Shown here piece after piece: positions 50,931-63,400 of a stretch of DNA of 64,000 nucleotides. Numbering within the stretch: position 1 is the first letter of the stretch; every line of letters starts with the position of its first letter. This DNA is from Monomorium pharaonis. Taxonomy: Eukaryota > Arthropoda > Insecta > Hymenoptera > Formicidae. Location of the stretch: the NCBI RefSeq assembly GCF_013373865.1, contig NC_050477.1, positions 8,480,722 to 8,544,721 of the forward strand. The letters are read 5' to 3'. Both the position numbers and the translations under genes were made by a program. Below the pieces are notes generated by a model that did not search any database, had not been told where the DNA came from, and saw nothing but the letters and a program-made list of their open reading frames with translations.

Positions 50931-53900
50931 TCAGGCGCGGGACTTCTTGCTCTTTAGTTTGAACCATCCCGCGCTCTTGTTCGGGTCACGGGGCACGGAC
51001 GTGGATCTATTCAGCTCTACCTTGGAGCCGATGCCTCGCGATTTGGTGGCCAGCGATTCCGTGGAGACAGTTCTATCCACTTTCTGTTTGTCCTTCGATT
51101 TTAGCGTGCTGCGATTGATCGTACCTGCAACGTGAATGTTTTTGTTTTTCCAATAATTTAGGGCTATTTCATTATTATTTATATTTTAATAAAACATTTA
51201 GTTATTTTGTTTAAGAATAAGGACATTTACTTGTCTTAGAAAGATTATCCTTGCTTCGCCGAGCTTCCTTTCCTCGGCGACTGAGGGTTTCGCGGCTTCG
51301 TTGCCTGCGTCTCATGGTCGCGATTGGTTTCGCGTGTTGTTGCTGATCGTAATTGATCTCAAACGGTTCCCTATAATGTCGTGGCTTCCACGGAGCAAGG
51401 ACGCTCACGCTCCTCGACACTGTTCTCGTGTGCGATTGCAACGGTCGATTTAACTCCTCGCGACTCGCCGCCCGGCGTCGTTCGTTCGGACCTGGTATTT
51501 CGCCGACTGGAATGCAGACATTGAGTCGCAATTAAAGTGCGGTTACGCTTGACGACATTTTCCGTACTTTCACCGTCGAACATTATTCACATAGATCACT
51601 AATCAAATAACATTAAACATTTAATCAGTGTGGTACTTTTTTTATACATTTTCTATGACGCAAATGCGACAAGTATTGCAGAATTTTAAGCATTCAATGA
51701 TTAACATGGTTCTTGTTTATTGGCCGTGTTTATTGGTAGTGATATTGTTTTAGTCAATCGTTATATATAAGAAGAGAAGGTTTACATATTTGGAAGAGTG
51801 AATTAATCGATATTTGTTTAACAAAATTTTGATATAAGGAGCGTTATATTATTTTTTAATTTTTAATTTTATATAATTCTCATATTATTTTAATCTACGA
51901 AGCTTAATTTACAAAAAGTATTTTATTTGCTCAAAATACGAATAAAATTAAAATACCAATATTTTGAGATTTTTACAGCGATCGGTTAAAATTATTAGAT
52001 TTAAAATTATTTTTAAAAATAATTTTGATATTTTTGAAAAAGAGAAGAAGATAAAAAATATATTGAGAGCAATAGAAAGTAAACTATAATGTTATATTAT
52101 AAATCTTGGAACAAAATACATAAAATTACACAATCATTACGAATGCTATATGAGAGATATAGTATTCGTAATGGTTGTAATTTTATGTATTTTATGTCTC
52201 TTATTATACCTGTAGCAGCATGGAGATACACGACAGATCTTTGCGATCTCTGAGAGTTTTGACTTTGCTGACTGCTATCGCCCGTTGTACTCTCGCCCGA
52301 AGACAATGCGCTTTCAGCGAGTCTCGAAGATTTCCTTGGGGCTGATATGATACCCAAATTATGGCGGTTCGAATTCGTGACATCACGCCTCACGCGGGTG
52401 TGGTCGTCAACTCGTTTGTTTCTGAAATAATTAAATTAATTAAACGGTTTTGTCATCTAAATTATATTTTTAATTATTTAACTGTTTAGTTATTTTTTGC
52501 TATTTAATTAATGGTATATACATTATTTTCTCTTTGATCAGAATATATAAAGATATCTGTTACTGTTAAAAAGTACATTAAAAAGTCTTTTAATTAAAAG
52601 AAACAATTATTTAGAATGTCTAATAAAATCTGGCATAGTGGGACGGTATAATTACTAAAAAAATATATATACATTTGGTACGGTAAAATACGCGAAATTA
52701 AGAGATAGAAGATAACTATATTTTTGTTTACAATTAATTAGAATAGAATGTAATAATAAGAAAGTAAATTAGTTAACAGTCGCAATATTTAAATCATTCT
52801 TGCGCGAAATATCTAACCGGTCGATGCATAACGCGGCTTACATTATAGCATTTACCTGCGGTCTCTGTTGGACGAGACGGACTCCTGATCCGTATCGCCG
52901 AAGAAGCGGAGATTCTTTTGCACGGAAACTCGTTCAGGCGCAGAGGAAGCTTCCTCATCCTCGGTGCCGGTCGTCAAGATCTCGCTCTCGGGTATTCTCG
53001 GCTTTTTATCCACCGGCTGCAAAGTTATCGACGCTTCATTATTCATGATCTTGAGGGGAGGGGGGAAGGAGGGACAAATATAGTCGCGGACAGATTATTT
53101 CTACGTATAACAATTATGCCCGATTATTCCAAATATCGATTTATCGAACGTTATAATTTCGCGCACAGAAGACGGAGTTTGCAAGTGCGATAGATTGAAA
53201 CGTATCGCTATAATGATATATTATTCTGTGGCACTATGTAATTTTCATAGCTAAGCACATACTTGGGTTCAGTTTCCCGACTTTTAGGGGCGGTTTCGTC
53301 AGTCTCGAATAACTTTTGACTATAGCCTAACTAATGTTTCGTGAGATTATCTCTTAAAAAAGATTCTTCAGGTATACAAGATACAAGAGAAATTTTCGTA
53401 GGTTAAACTATCTACACAATTTTTTAATCTTTCACCATTAGAGTTTCTTATTATTTTACTTGTAAGCTTTAGCAAATGCGAATACTGCATATTTTAATTA
53501 AATCTTAATAAATTCATAATGACAATCGGGACTTTTTATCGGATCGAACACGCAATATAAATATATCCCATAAAGAGTTAAATAAATACAAATGTTTTTA
53601 TCTAATAAAAACTCATTACACATCTGCTCTGAGATATACTGTTCGCTGAGTAGGGGATAATAAGATTAAGAATAAGAATTAAGGACGCTTCGAGCTAACT
53701 AACGGGAATGCGAGAAAATAGAATACGACGCGAAACAGTAACGTAGACCTGACTCTTTGTCAATTGTTCGAGATGAGCGCGAAGTCAGACATAACTGGCC
53801 TCCATCGAAGGTTGCGATTTTTCGGAATTCAACCCCGTCTGTCGGCCGGCTGGGAGAAAATCGCACGAGCGTGTACAAAGCTGTATTCTTCCCGCGGCTC

Positions 53901-55326
53901 GCAAAAATCGGCGGCCTCCCCCCGTGGTTACATCGCACGACGCCTTCATGAGTCATGATTCTCCCCGGGCCGACTCATCCGATAGATCATCGTCCACGGC
54001 GAGATTCATACGCACGCAATCATCTCGAACGAGCGCGCGGGCGCGCGCTCGCGCGCGAGGAGAGCGCAACATCTCTCCTCTCCTCTCCTTTCCGCTGCCT
54101 AAGATCGGAGGAGAATCGGGACCTGACAGAGATTATTCCCGTGCGCGCGCGCGAAACGACGGTCGGCTTATAGGGCTAGGCAAGCAACCTCCTGATCGGC
54201 ACTTAATCTCGCGATTAAATTAAACCACAGAGCGCGGAGTTAGTTAAGCATTTAATCAAACCGGTAATTGGAGGTTGCGCTGCCCTAATGGCTCCGCGCA
54301 GCGACCCGCGATCTGACTGATGAATGCGCACGGGACCGGTGCGCGAGTTGCGCGCGAGATAACCATGGCACGATTCAGGAGAGTCCGCTCGTTATCGGAT
54401 AATACTCTCGAAAAAGATTCCAGGCCTCTCGGAGGGATGATTTGCCGCGTCTTCGATCGATTCCAAACGCGATGACGTTTTTTTCCCTCGACGATTTAAA
54501 ATACGATGCTCCTCGCCTACCTGATTTGTTAGTTTCGGAAAGAAAGACACGTAGATGTGTTTGATCGTTCGTTGATCTTTGAGATTCTAACTTTATATGA
54601 AAATGACGTCAATCGACGAAAACATTTTCCACTTGTACCTACTTGTATATTATCGAGTTTGTTATCGTTCTTTTTTAATAAAACTATTTTTTTACATAAT
54701 TGTCACGGAGAGATTTAATTGGCTCGTTGCATTAAAGTTTTTGTAGTCATTTATCTATTTGTTGAACGATCACGAATATCGAACACTTGTGTTAATTGGA
54801 ATTGATTTAGTATTCTCTGCTTTCCTATAGTGATAATTAAAGAATTTATTAGCGCAACAATTTACATTTATTTTTTTAGAACTTTGAAAACAAAATAAAT
54901 ATAAATGCATTTTTTAAATTTTTTAAAAGAGAATTTCTTATGTTTTCTTGAAAGCAAATCAGACATGTTGCAATCCATTGATTAAATAAAATTTTCGTCG
55001 ATACATATGTTAGCGATGAACAATCTTAATAGGGTTGATTGAAAGTGTTATAGAAATAGAGAAATAAAAATAGGAAGGTAAAAATGTTAGGAATAGAAAA
55101 GGACGCTTACTGTGGCGTTGGATTTGTTCTTCCTCGAGAGGGACTTGAACCAGCCCTTCCTCTCCGCCTCTTGGCCCTGGTTGTCCCTGGTCAGGGTGTT
55201 GCTGGACTCGCAGAAGGACTCTTCCTCTCTGGTTAGAGTGCCGGTGGATCTTGAGAGTCTAGTCGGTCGTGGAGGGCTCGGGCTGCCGCTTGGTGTCGAT
55301 AAGCGTCTACGTTGACTATAATCCTC
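50931..55326 (-). CDS. Unrecognised Ser/Arg-rich protein with two GWFK-basic motifs (5' incomplete)
   Basis: Five minus-strand exons join in phase: 55326-55111, 53049-52856, 52421-52210, 51506-51231 and 51124-50931 (stop). All have AG acceptors and GT donors and encode the last 363 residues. I do not recognise the family. The product is hydrophilic, probably disordered, and rich in Ser, Arg and Lys. It contains SPSPPRPTRLSRSTGTLTRE, then KGWFKSLSRKNKS at the end of the first exon. Next come an acidic TGTEDEEASS stretch, a Ser/Gln run (GDSSQQSQNSQRSQRS), a more ordered-looking block SVSVLAPWKPRHYREPFEI, and finally a C-terminal AGWFKLKSKKSRA. The two GWFK motifs, each followed by Lys/Ser clusters, may be membrane- or partner-binding sites. 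The first exon enters at phase 0 without a Met, so at least one more coding exon lies further right. An internal Met at 53046 could start a short form. A cytoskeletal or junction scaffold is plausible from composition only. Confidence 0.75.
52113..52194. repeat. 82-nt near-perfect hairpin beside a splice donor
   Basis: The left arm (52113-52151) and right arm (52158-52194) pair over about 37 bp, with two mismatches and a 2-nt bulge, around a loop of about 6 nt. On the minus strand it lies in the intron 52209-51507, starting about 15 nt after the donor of the exon 52421-52210. It could be a miniature foldback element or a miRNA-like precursor; nothing in the sequence decides between them. Confidence 0.85.
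53050..55110. other. Intron of the Ser/Arg-rich gene with a CpG-rich core
   Basis: The middle part, about 53.7-54.5 kb, is CpG-rich with a GCGC-type run near 54030-54060. The flanks are AT-rich. No splice-flanked coding frame was found. The CpG core could be an internal promoter for a shorter form starting at the ATG at 53046. Confidence 0.4.
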
Positions 55327-56059
55327 CTGAGACGAAATAGAAAAATTGCATGTTACATTCAGCGACTCAGCGTCTTTCGAAGTACTATCTCTATATAACT
55401 ACCACTTTCTCATCCGAGCCTCTTCCGAGCATAAACTTACTTCTCAGATCCCGATGGAGGATCATATGTAACCGCAATTTATCGGCTCAAAGAATTTATA
55501 GTCTGAAACGAGGTGGACAAGGAGAATCTATTAGATCATATCTAATTGACGTTATTTCGCTTCTTCGCAGCAGTCTCATTTTAATGTCATTGCAATGTAT
55601 TGATTTCGAATGCCTCTACAGATCAAAACGTATTGAAGTATTCCAATTGGAATACGCGCGCGAAGCATGAGTCATACTCGCGTTTACTATTCATTCAAAA
55701 TGAGGCTATGTTACCGGGACTGATGTGTAATCCGATTGTTTAGTGTAGATCCCCGCAAATCGGGAGTAACTCAAATTGATCAATTGATACACGATTTCCC
55801 ATGCAGAGACTTCAGAGTGCGATGTAGAATGGAATCTATTTGACGGGAGGGGCTAACAAAGGTGCGTGTGTCACCTGCCTTCGTCATTTATGTTAATCGC
55901 CGTTTCGCCAATTACACACGATTGACCGATCGTCGTGACCTTCCATTCCGCTACTCTATTCACGGGATGTATCGTATAGGCGCAAGACCTCGACGGGCCC
56001 CGCCGGCCTGGAAAAACTCGCCCCCTCGAAGCGGAGGACGCGCGCGAAGATGCATACGG

Positions 56060-56111
56060 GCAGGCAGGCAAGCAGGCAGGCAAGCAGGCAGGCAGGCAGG
56101 CAGGCAGGCAG
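56060..56111. repeat. (GGCA)n tetranucleotide repeat
   Basis: About 13 units of GGCA with two AGCA variants. It is open in several frames on both strands, which explains the Cys/Leu/Pro/Ala and Arg/Gln/Ala runs seen on translation. Confidence 0.95.
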
Positions 56112-57310
56112 ACGCGTGTCCGTTTCATTCTCGACGACGTCCACGTCGTCGTTATTATTATCATCGCGTTTTGCATCATCACCATCATCAGCGCTGCCAC
56201 CTCCGTCATTTACTCTCGCTCTCGCGTATGCATAATGCGTGCCGGCGCGCTACGGCTCCAGGCGCTTATCACGACTCTCCCCTGTTTATTCATCGGTATT
56301 CCGGCAAAGACCACGCCGACGATCGTAATCGCAGCCGCCGTCGAGGCCGCCGAGGCCGTCCCCGGTGCATACCGCACGGTATGTACGTAACGCGCTCGGA
56401 AACTGCACAGGAAGTATCGTTTAATCGGAATGTTAATCTCTCACAGATCAATTGACGCGATCGACATGCGATTGCGCGTTAATTCTCTTTCATTGTGGAA
56501 TCAGGACATCGTCAAGGAAACATTATGTCGTGCGTGAGTACATATATTCAGCGAATGTGACACACAATTATATTGACTACTCTAAAAGTTATTGGTTACT
56601 TAGAGTATCAAACATATGAACATATTGAAAATATATTTTTATTTGAATGTTTTAAATTCCAATTGAAAGAGGAAACCTTTTTTAATGTCTTGCATACGTT
56701 CTGGAAACATTTGATATATAAAATATTATAAAATTATGTTTCAATAATTATACAAACAAAACAAAATGTAGATCTAGTATGGAAGAAAAAAAATGAATCA
56801 AATATTTTTCGATATTAAGGAGGAATTAAATACTTTTTTCTTTATATTATAAAGAGATTAATTCCCAAGAGATGAAATAAATGAGGACGTTAAGGAAAAA
56901 CATATCTATTATGTGCACAGACATAATAATGAGATCCTTCTTTCGTAGTCTTGCGTCATCCAAATAGCGAATCTATATAGATATCGTAATTTTTTATAAC
57001 AGCTTTAGTAATGAGTAAAAGGGCATTGCGTTTCCGGTAATCGGCGCGGATTTTCTCTCCTCTCACGTGCACAATATACTGTGTACGTTGGAGCTTTCAA
57101 TACGCAATATAATAACATATCACGGCGCGGCCGTGTATATAGATGTGTGTATCCACACCGCGTATAAACTCTTAAATGACTCACAATGAATAGCCCATAT
57201 CGCGGAATCATCTGCATAGTACAAGCACGGTGCGCTTCCCTGGTACTCTCCATATATACGAGCAACAATATCCCGTGTGCTTTCCATAACGAGTCGCGGT
57301 GCGTATCGAC

Positions 57311-57338
57311 AACAACGAGGACCACGACGACGACGACA

Positions 57339-57380
<42 letters not shown>
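57311..57380. repeat. (CGA)n/(CAA)n trinucleotide repeat
   Basis: About 70 bp of ACG/ACA trinucleotides. On translation it gives Thr, Arg or Val runs depending on frame and strand. It is interpreted as a microsatellite, not a protein. Confidence 0.93.
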
Positions 57381-57381
<1 letters not shown>

Positions 57382-60377
57382 TGTCGACGGGGACGAAGAA
57401 GAGGTCGAGTGATGCTGATGACGAAGAAAAAGCTGAAGTCTCCGGTATATAAAGGGAGGGGGAGGAGAAAGGACCTAAGGGCATTGTGACCCACGCATCG
57501 CCCTGCTAACTCTTATACCGTCCTCGTGGCCTTCCTCCTCATCCTCCTTCTCTTCTTCCTCAGTTTCTCTCTTTTTCTTTGCCTTCTTCGTTCGCGGGGA
57601 ATGCGTTATGCGCGGAGCTACTCCCTTGCCCTTCTGTGACTCGGCGTGGGCCGCCGAGATTGGGATAGGTCGCTTACGTACCTAAGTGCATACGCATGTG
57701 CACGCGTGCATGCGTGCGTGCGTGCGTGTGTACGTGTCATGTGGCATGAGGCGTGCGCTAACGCGCGCGTGTATCCCCGGCGCATAACTCTGCAACATTA
57801 AACCGCTCGCCGTAGGTCACCGTAGATTACGCATAAATTCCGAGGGATGCGATTTACGACGTTAACTGGCATCCCGCCCTCTCCCTCCCCCTCCCCTCCC
57901 ATGTGCCCGCCACCTTCCCAGATTTTCTTCCCGCCATCTGCGCGCGAGCGACCGCCGTCGTCGTTGTCGCCGCCGGTAGGCAAAGAAAATCGGTCACGAG
58001 CGAATAAAGTTTCTTCCTCGTCCTCTTGCTCTTCTGCGTTTGTCGCGTATTTCTTACCACAGTGGTACAATGACTTTCCCACTCGATTGAACATTCACGA
58101 AAGGAAGTAATCTCATTCTTAGTCTTCTTCTCATCCCGCAATCGAAAGATATATATTACTATTTGTTAAGAATATGAACAGTGTGTATGAATTAAATATT
58201 TAACACATGGTTTCTAATATTTGAATGTAAACGAAGAAATTGCATAGAATGTATTCCTGCCAAGTCGATAATTTTATATTTATATATATTAGAGAGATAG
58301 AGAGAGATAAAACATTAGAATAAATTATTTAATTAGACATCATATACAGTAAAAAATCAAACTTTTTCACATTATTATTGATAATATAACGTTAGTAATA
58401 AACTACTAACATTAATCGGTTTAATATATGATGGATTATTTTTAAATTATATTTGCATTTATAGACAGATATTTTGTTCGTAATCATTAATATGAAATAG
58501 GAATATATAGGAAATTATTAGTTATAAAAAAATATTAATCTTTATGAAATTCTTATTTATATTGTGTGAGAAATTTAATTTAATTTTAAATTATTTTAAT
58601 TATTCTCACTACAAGTTAGACTGAGTTAGAGCAAAATAACAGATAGACATTTAAATTTGGAGATTATTTGTTAATTATTATCATAATATTTTGTATCGTG
58701 TTGATTCAGTCGTAAGGGAATGATGGCATAGAAACGAAATTGTAGGCTCTGGTATAATGCCAGAGATGCAAGAAGTATAATAGGGAAGCGAGAGAATCCA
58801 CTGGCGCTGTACAAAAGGGTTTTACGGTAAGATCTGTAACGCGCAAAGCCGCAAAATAAACGAACGGATACGTAATTGGTATTGAGACCCCTGTCGTATC
58901 GGGACCACGATAGTGGTTTGCCGATGCACGCGCGCGTGCAACTGTGTAATAGTGGCCAAACATACTGAGGAGGAGAGGAGACCCGCGGCAAAGCGTAGCG
59001 AGCCAAGTTGGAAATAACCGCGGTGAGAAAAGCGAAAGGAACGAGGAAAGAGGGAGAGGACGCACCGCAAGAAACATCCACCTTGAATATCGCCGGCGGA
59101 GGACGGGATGTGGTTTGACCAGGAATGCGCATCTGGAGAAGATCGCGCTACCTTGCGTTAAAAGGAATCCGTTACGATTTTTATATGCCTTCCATCCGTC
59201 CGCTCTAATTTCCTTCTGGTCCAATGCGATGAGATCTACGAGATGGGAAACATCGAAGATATTAATTTAGAAAGAAGATCCCATAATGCTTTTAAAAAAT
59301 AATTCTAACAAGACATATGTCTAAAACAAGTAGTTCAAATCAACCAGATTCTAGTTGATGTAATGTTCAATCAATATTTAGTAAAAATATAAAATTAAAA
59401 TATGCAGTATAAAGTATTGAATTACAAATAGCTAAGGTGGTGTTATATAAAAATAATTAATCGAAGAATAATTTTATAATATCAGTGTTGATCAAATAAT
59501 TTATGAATGTTTTTCGAGACTCCTCTCCCTCTCTCATAAAAAATCGCAGATTCTTTTATAATGTAACATATTTTGTTCATTGTGGTTTTTGTTCCGCTGA
59601 GAAGTGTATTTCATGCAGATTGTATAAATTTTATTTACAAAAGGCTTTTTCATCTTTTAAAAATCCGTTGCATAATTCTCCCGTAACGAGGTTTTATTTT
59701 ATATCTACATTGTTTGCACGTTTTGTCCGACTATGTAACTTCTCTCATGAACATTCAACAAGATATGAAATATAATTTTAATATTTTTAAAGAGAGATCT
59801 ATGATTTTGTTTCTATATTTAATTTTATAAATTTTGAAACACTAATATTTTTTAACTTTTTCTATATATTTAACTTTTAAGCTTTGAAGTTTCTACTTTA
59901 TGTCTATCATTAAAAGTACATAGAAAATTAATAATATGTAAACGTAATAAATCTAGTCTACATGTTAAATTAAATTCAATTTTATAAGTCGAAAATACAT
60001 TGGAATTTCTGCTTTATTGATATTTAGAGATAAAAAAGAAAGAATAATTTTCCATTTTGAAATTTCTCAAGAAATTCTGAGTTTTGCTTATTTTCTTTTT
60101 CAATCTTGTGCAGGTGGTTAACGCCACTGTGAACTTTGAGATATAAGGATAAAGAACAGGCTCCGAGAAGAGATTAGGTGGATACCCGATGGAGAGTATT
60201 GGGTGTATGCTTTCGCTCTCGACGACCACCATCGCGGTCATTAATAATCAACGCGCGAAGAGAAGGATGCATTCGTTCTCTCTCTCCTTTTCCTTCTTAT
60301 ATTTTACGTTTTTAAGAACGTAGCTTATAATTGTATTTACGAGGTCTTGATATAATTTCTTTGACTATCAGTAAATA

Positions 60378-60426
60378 TAGAATCATATTACAAGTTTCAC
60401 TGTAAGAAACTTGTAATATGATTCTG
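60378..60426. repeat. Perfect 20-bp hairpin with 7-nt loop
   Basis: AGAATCATATTACAAGTTTC at 60379-60398 is fully complementary to 60406-60425, with the loop ACTGTAA. It is too short for a typical miRNA precursor and looks like a small foldback or palindromic duplication. Confidence 0.9.
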
Positions 60427-63400
60427 TGATTAAATTCATACGGATAAAATTTATTTAAGCTTTCGAATACTATTCATTCTAAATTAATAAGTTTTCCCTT
60501 TCCAAACAAAATCTTTCATGTCCATATAATTTGCTTTAACGATATTTTTACTTTGAAAGAAATATTTTTTATGTATTCTAATTAAAACATTAAGATATAA
60601 AAACGATGAAAACTTTTTAATGATCGCTAATACAGCTTTCAACATTCTCATTCTTATTTCTTTATCATTTTTACGTTATTTAAACTTTGTATGTTGATTT
60701 TGTTAAGTTACCGCTTTTTTATTTTTATTGCTTATACATATAATATTTTCTTATACGATGTAGAGGCATTTTTTATCAATTCATTATTGGAACGAGAAGT
60801 ATATAGAATGTATGTAAATGTGGAGAGATAAAAACTCAACTGCGTATCCTGTCGTACTTTCCGCATTACCAAGTTAGGAAAAAGAAATACGATTACGACG
60901 CAAACCACATACTTCTTCACGTTCCGATGTCAACTCGCTTATTTGAGCGCGAAACGACATCGGAACGCCCATGAATGGGTGATGTTTTCTCTTGAGCGCG
61001 GTCGGCAAGCATGATGCTTGCGTGCGTGCGCCCGCGCGCTCGCCTCATTTCGCCTTCGGGAATAATTATAATTGATGAAATGACACTGCGAGCCGGACAA
61101 CGGGGACTTTATCGAGCGCTCGCGATCGCCTCGGGAGACACGAAAGAACGCACGCGTATGCGATACGCACGAAGCTCGCAGCGACTTCTAAACGAGAACG
61201 ACCGCCCCGGTAGGTGCCTCGGCGACGTCGATGAATATTAATTATTCCGATCGCGACGGAGATGCCCCGCACACCCGCGCTGTTTCTCGCACAACTGGTC
61301 GCTCGACCACTGCCGATTACGACAGCCTATTTGCAAGTTCGCACGCGGCATCTGCCTACGCTCTCCTTTCAATCCGTTCGTCTCATTAATTATTAATAAT
61401 TATTATTCACAAAAATCTTCTTGGTTCAAAATATACAGTGATATTTTTTGTATCACACTGGTGATACAATCGGATTAATTGAAAAATATCTTTTATGCGA
61501 TAAATTGACGTGATTTATATTTTAATCATGGACAGTTAATAGTTATATCATTGACAGAAAAATACTAGTGAAAATCATTAAATATATTATTATTAATAAT
61601 ACCTTTATTAATTTTTATTTTGTAATTTAATTTTATTAACGGTATATTTAATGATTAAGTAAATATATGCATTTTGACTTCTTTTCAGATTATTAAAAAT
61701 TTTGTCTGCCAAACGCTCTCGAGAGATCCTCTTTCCAGCAAGCATAATAAACATCTCTTTTCCCTCTTATCTCGTATTCTCTTTGACAGACGGTATCCTA
61801 ATTCGCGCGGTCGTATCTCGCTTGAATTGCTCGGCGCTACTCGCAGGTACGGAGCGAATAGGTAATAGAGCCGCAGTTAGTTGCGAGAAGAAGACCGTAT
61901 CTCCCCGGTATCTCTTTCCCCTTGCCGGTCTCGCCGATGTCGGTCGGGTACCTACACCCGGCGTCGTGTACGGGGATCGCGACTGGTGTGATATACACAT
62001 ACACATATATTTACCGGCCGGTGTGTACTCGTTGCTTAGAGGATGTTCTATGCATAGTTACCTGGGGAAAGATGCATCTCCTCGTATCACTTGATGCAAA
62101 CCGACTGGTCGGACGACCCCAAGCGAGGATTTTAACCCGACCTGGACTAGTAAAGACGGACATGGACAACGAGAGAAGGGATGATAAGGGGACAGAAGGA
62201 AAGGGGTCGAGCGGGAGAGAGAACCGGCAGGTAGAATCGTATCGGCAAATTGCGATCGGCGACTTCCCGCGGCAAGAATAATGCACCGCGCGCGCGAGAG
62301 AGAGACAGGGTGAGAAAAAGGGAGAGTGCAGGGTGGCGGAAGAGAAGGTTGAGATGAAGGGGCTATTTGCTATGCCCACTTGATACGAATATCCGGCATT
62401 GTTTAGGTCTTCGGGGCTCGAACTGATTTGCTCGCGATCGTTCTAGGAATTGCGTACTCGGCGCGTCCTCATTGATACCTTCCACTGAGGAGGCCGACTC
62501 GCGCGTGGGCCGGACGATCTAGTTAAGACCGCTGAATATAGATGTGGTCGGAACAACGATCTGCCTTTGCAGCAGATCGATACTCTTTTTTTCACCAACA
62601 TCGTCTCTGTTACGTAAACATATATTCATAGGTAATATGAATATATTCATGAGTTCTTAGATTTGATACTGGCATTAATTGTAAGAAACAGAAGAGTGAA
62701 AGAACATTTTTATGTGTAAATCAATCTTATACGATATATGCATATGTGTAAACGAATGAAAATATAATGAAAACTTGTCTCTCTAATAAATAAACCTAGG
62801 CTTTTATCTAGAAATTGAATGAAATGAATGTCAAAATACTTATCACAATTTTCTTTGTCTTTCTCGAGATGTAGAAACACGACTTAGCGTTTCGTTAGAT
62901 CTTCGAAATTATGCGACGTTTAATTCTTCTAGACTTTAACGGTGGTGAATGGTTTCAAGATATGCGAAGTATGCGTTTCGACTCGCGGCACGAAGTACAT
63001 TCGATTTATGAGAGCCGAGAGGAAGGAGATTCGCGGCTAAATGACCGAAACTTATCTCAATTACCGCGAGATACCGTGGACCGTGCGAGCAGGTCTGTCT
63101 GCTGTGAAAGCCGCGCCGGTACTTTCGCACGGGATGACTCCGTTAATGGTACAACTATTTCGAGAACCTCGCGATCTCACGGCGAAACCTTCTTAACCCC
63201 TTATCTATCTCACCCAGACTCTCCTCCAGACCGCCGCAAACTTCCCGGCAGCTCTGGACTCTGTTCGCGCGGAGTCGCTTCAAGAGTGACTTTCCTTTTA
63301 TCTGTCTCGTTCTCTCCCCCCCTCTTTCTCTCTCTCTCTCTCTCTCTCTCTGTCTATTCCTGAGCACCGTTGTGTTATTGTTATTGCGGCGTGCACGTGT

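Larger units (their letters stand above)
55327..60377. other. Region right of the Ser/Arg-rich gene, no confident gene
   Basis: It holds a GGCA tetranucleotide repeat, a CGA/CAA trinucleotide repeat, a GTGC-rich run at about 57697-57738 and an AT-rich part at about 58.1-60.4 kb. A 62-bp segment at 55441-55502 has a GTAAGT donor and a TTTCAG acceptor on the minus strand but stops in all three frames, so it could only be an untranslated exon. A start-less open frame at about 57490-57683 is noted as a candidate among the findings. Confidence 0.4.

Noticed and set aside
55862..56455. 197-codon plus-strand frame and 112-codon minus-strand frame
   Set aside because: Both run through the GGCA repeat (GRQA and LPAC runs), with no splice logic or family resemblance.
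57005..57494. Open frames of 88-159 codons with Val, Arg or Thr runs
   Set aside because: Every frame is carried by the CGA/CAA microsatellite at 57311-57380.
58671..59224. Overlapping minus-strand frames of 153, 172 and 82 codons
   Set aside because: Several frames are open over the same DNA without a splice-supported choice, and none resembles a known family.
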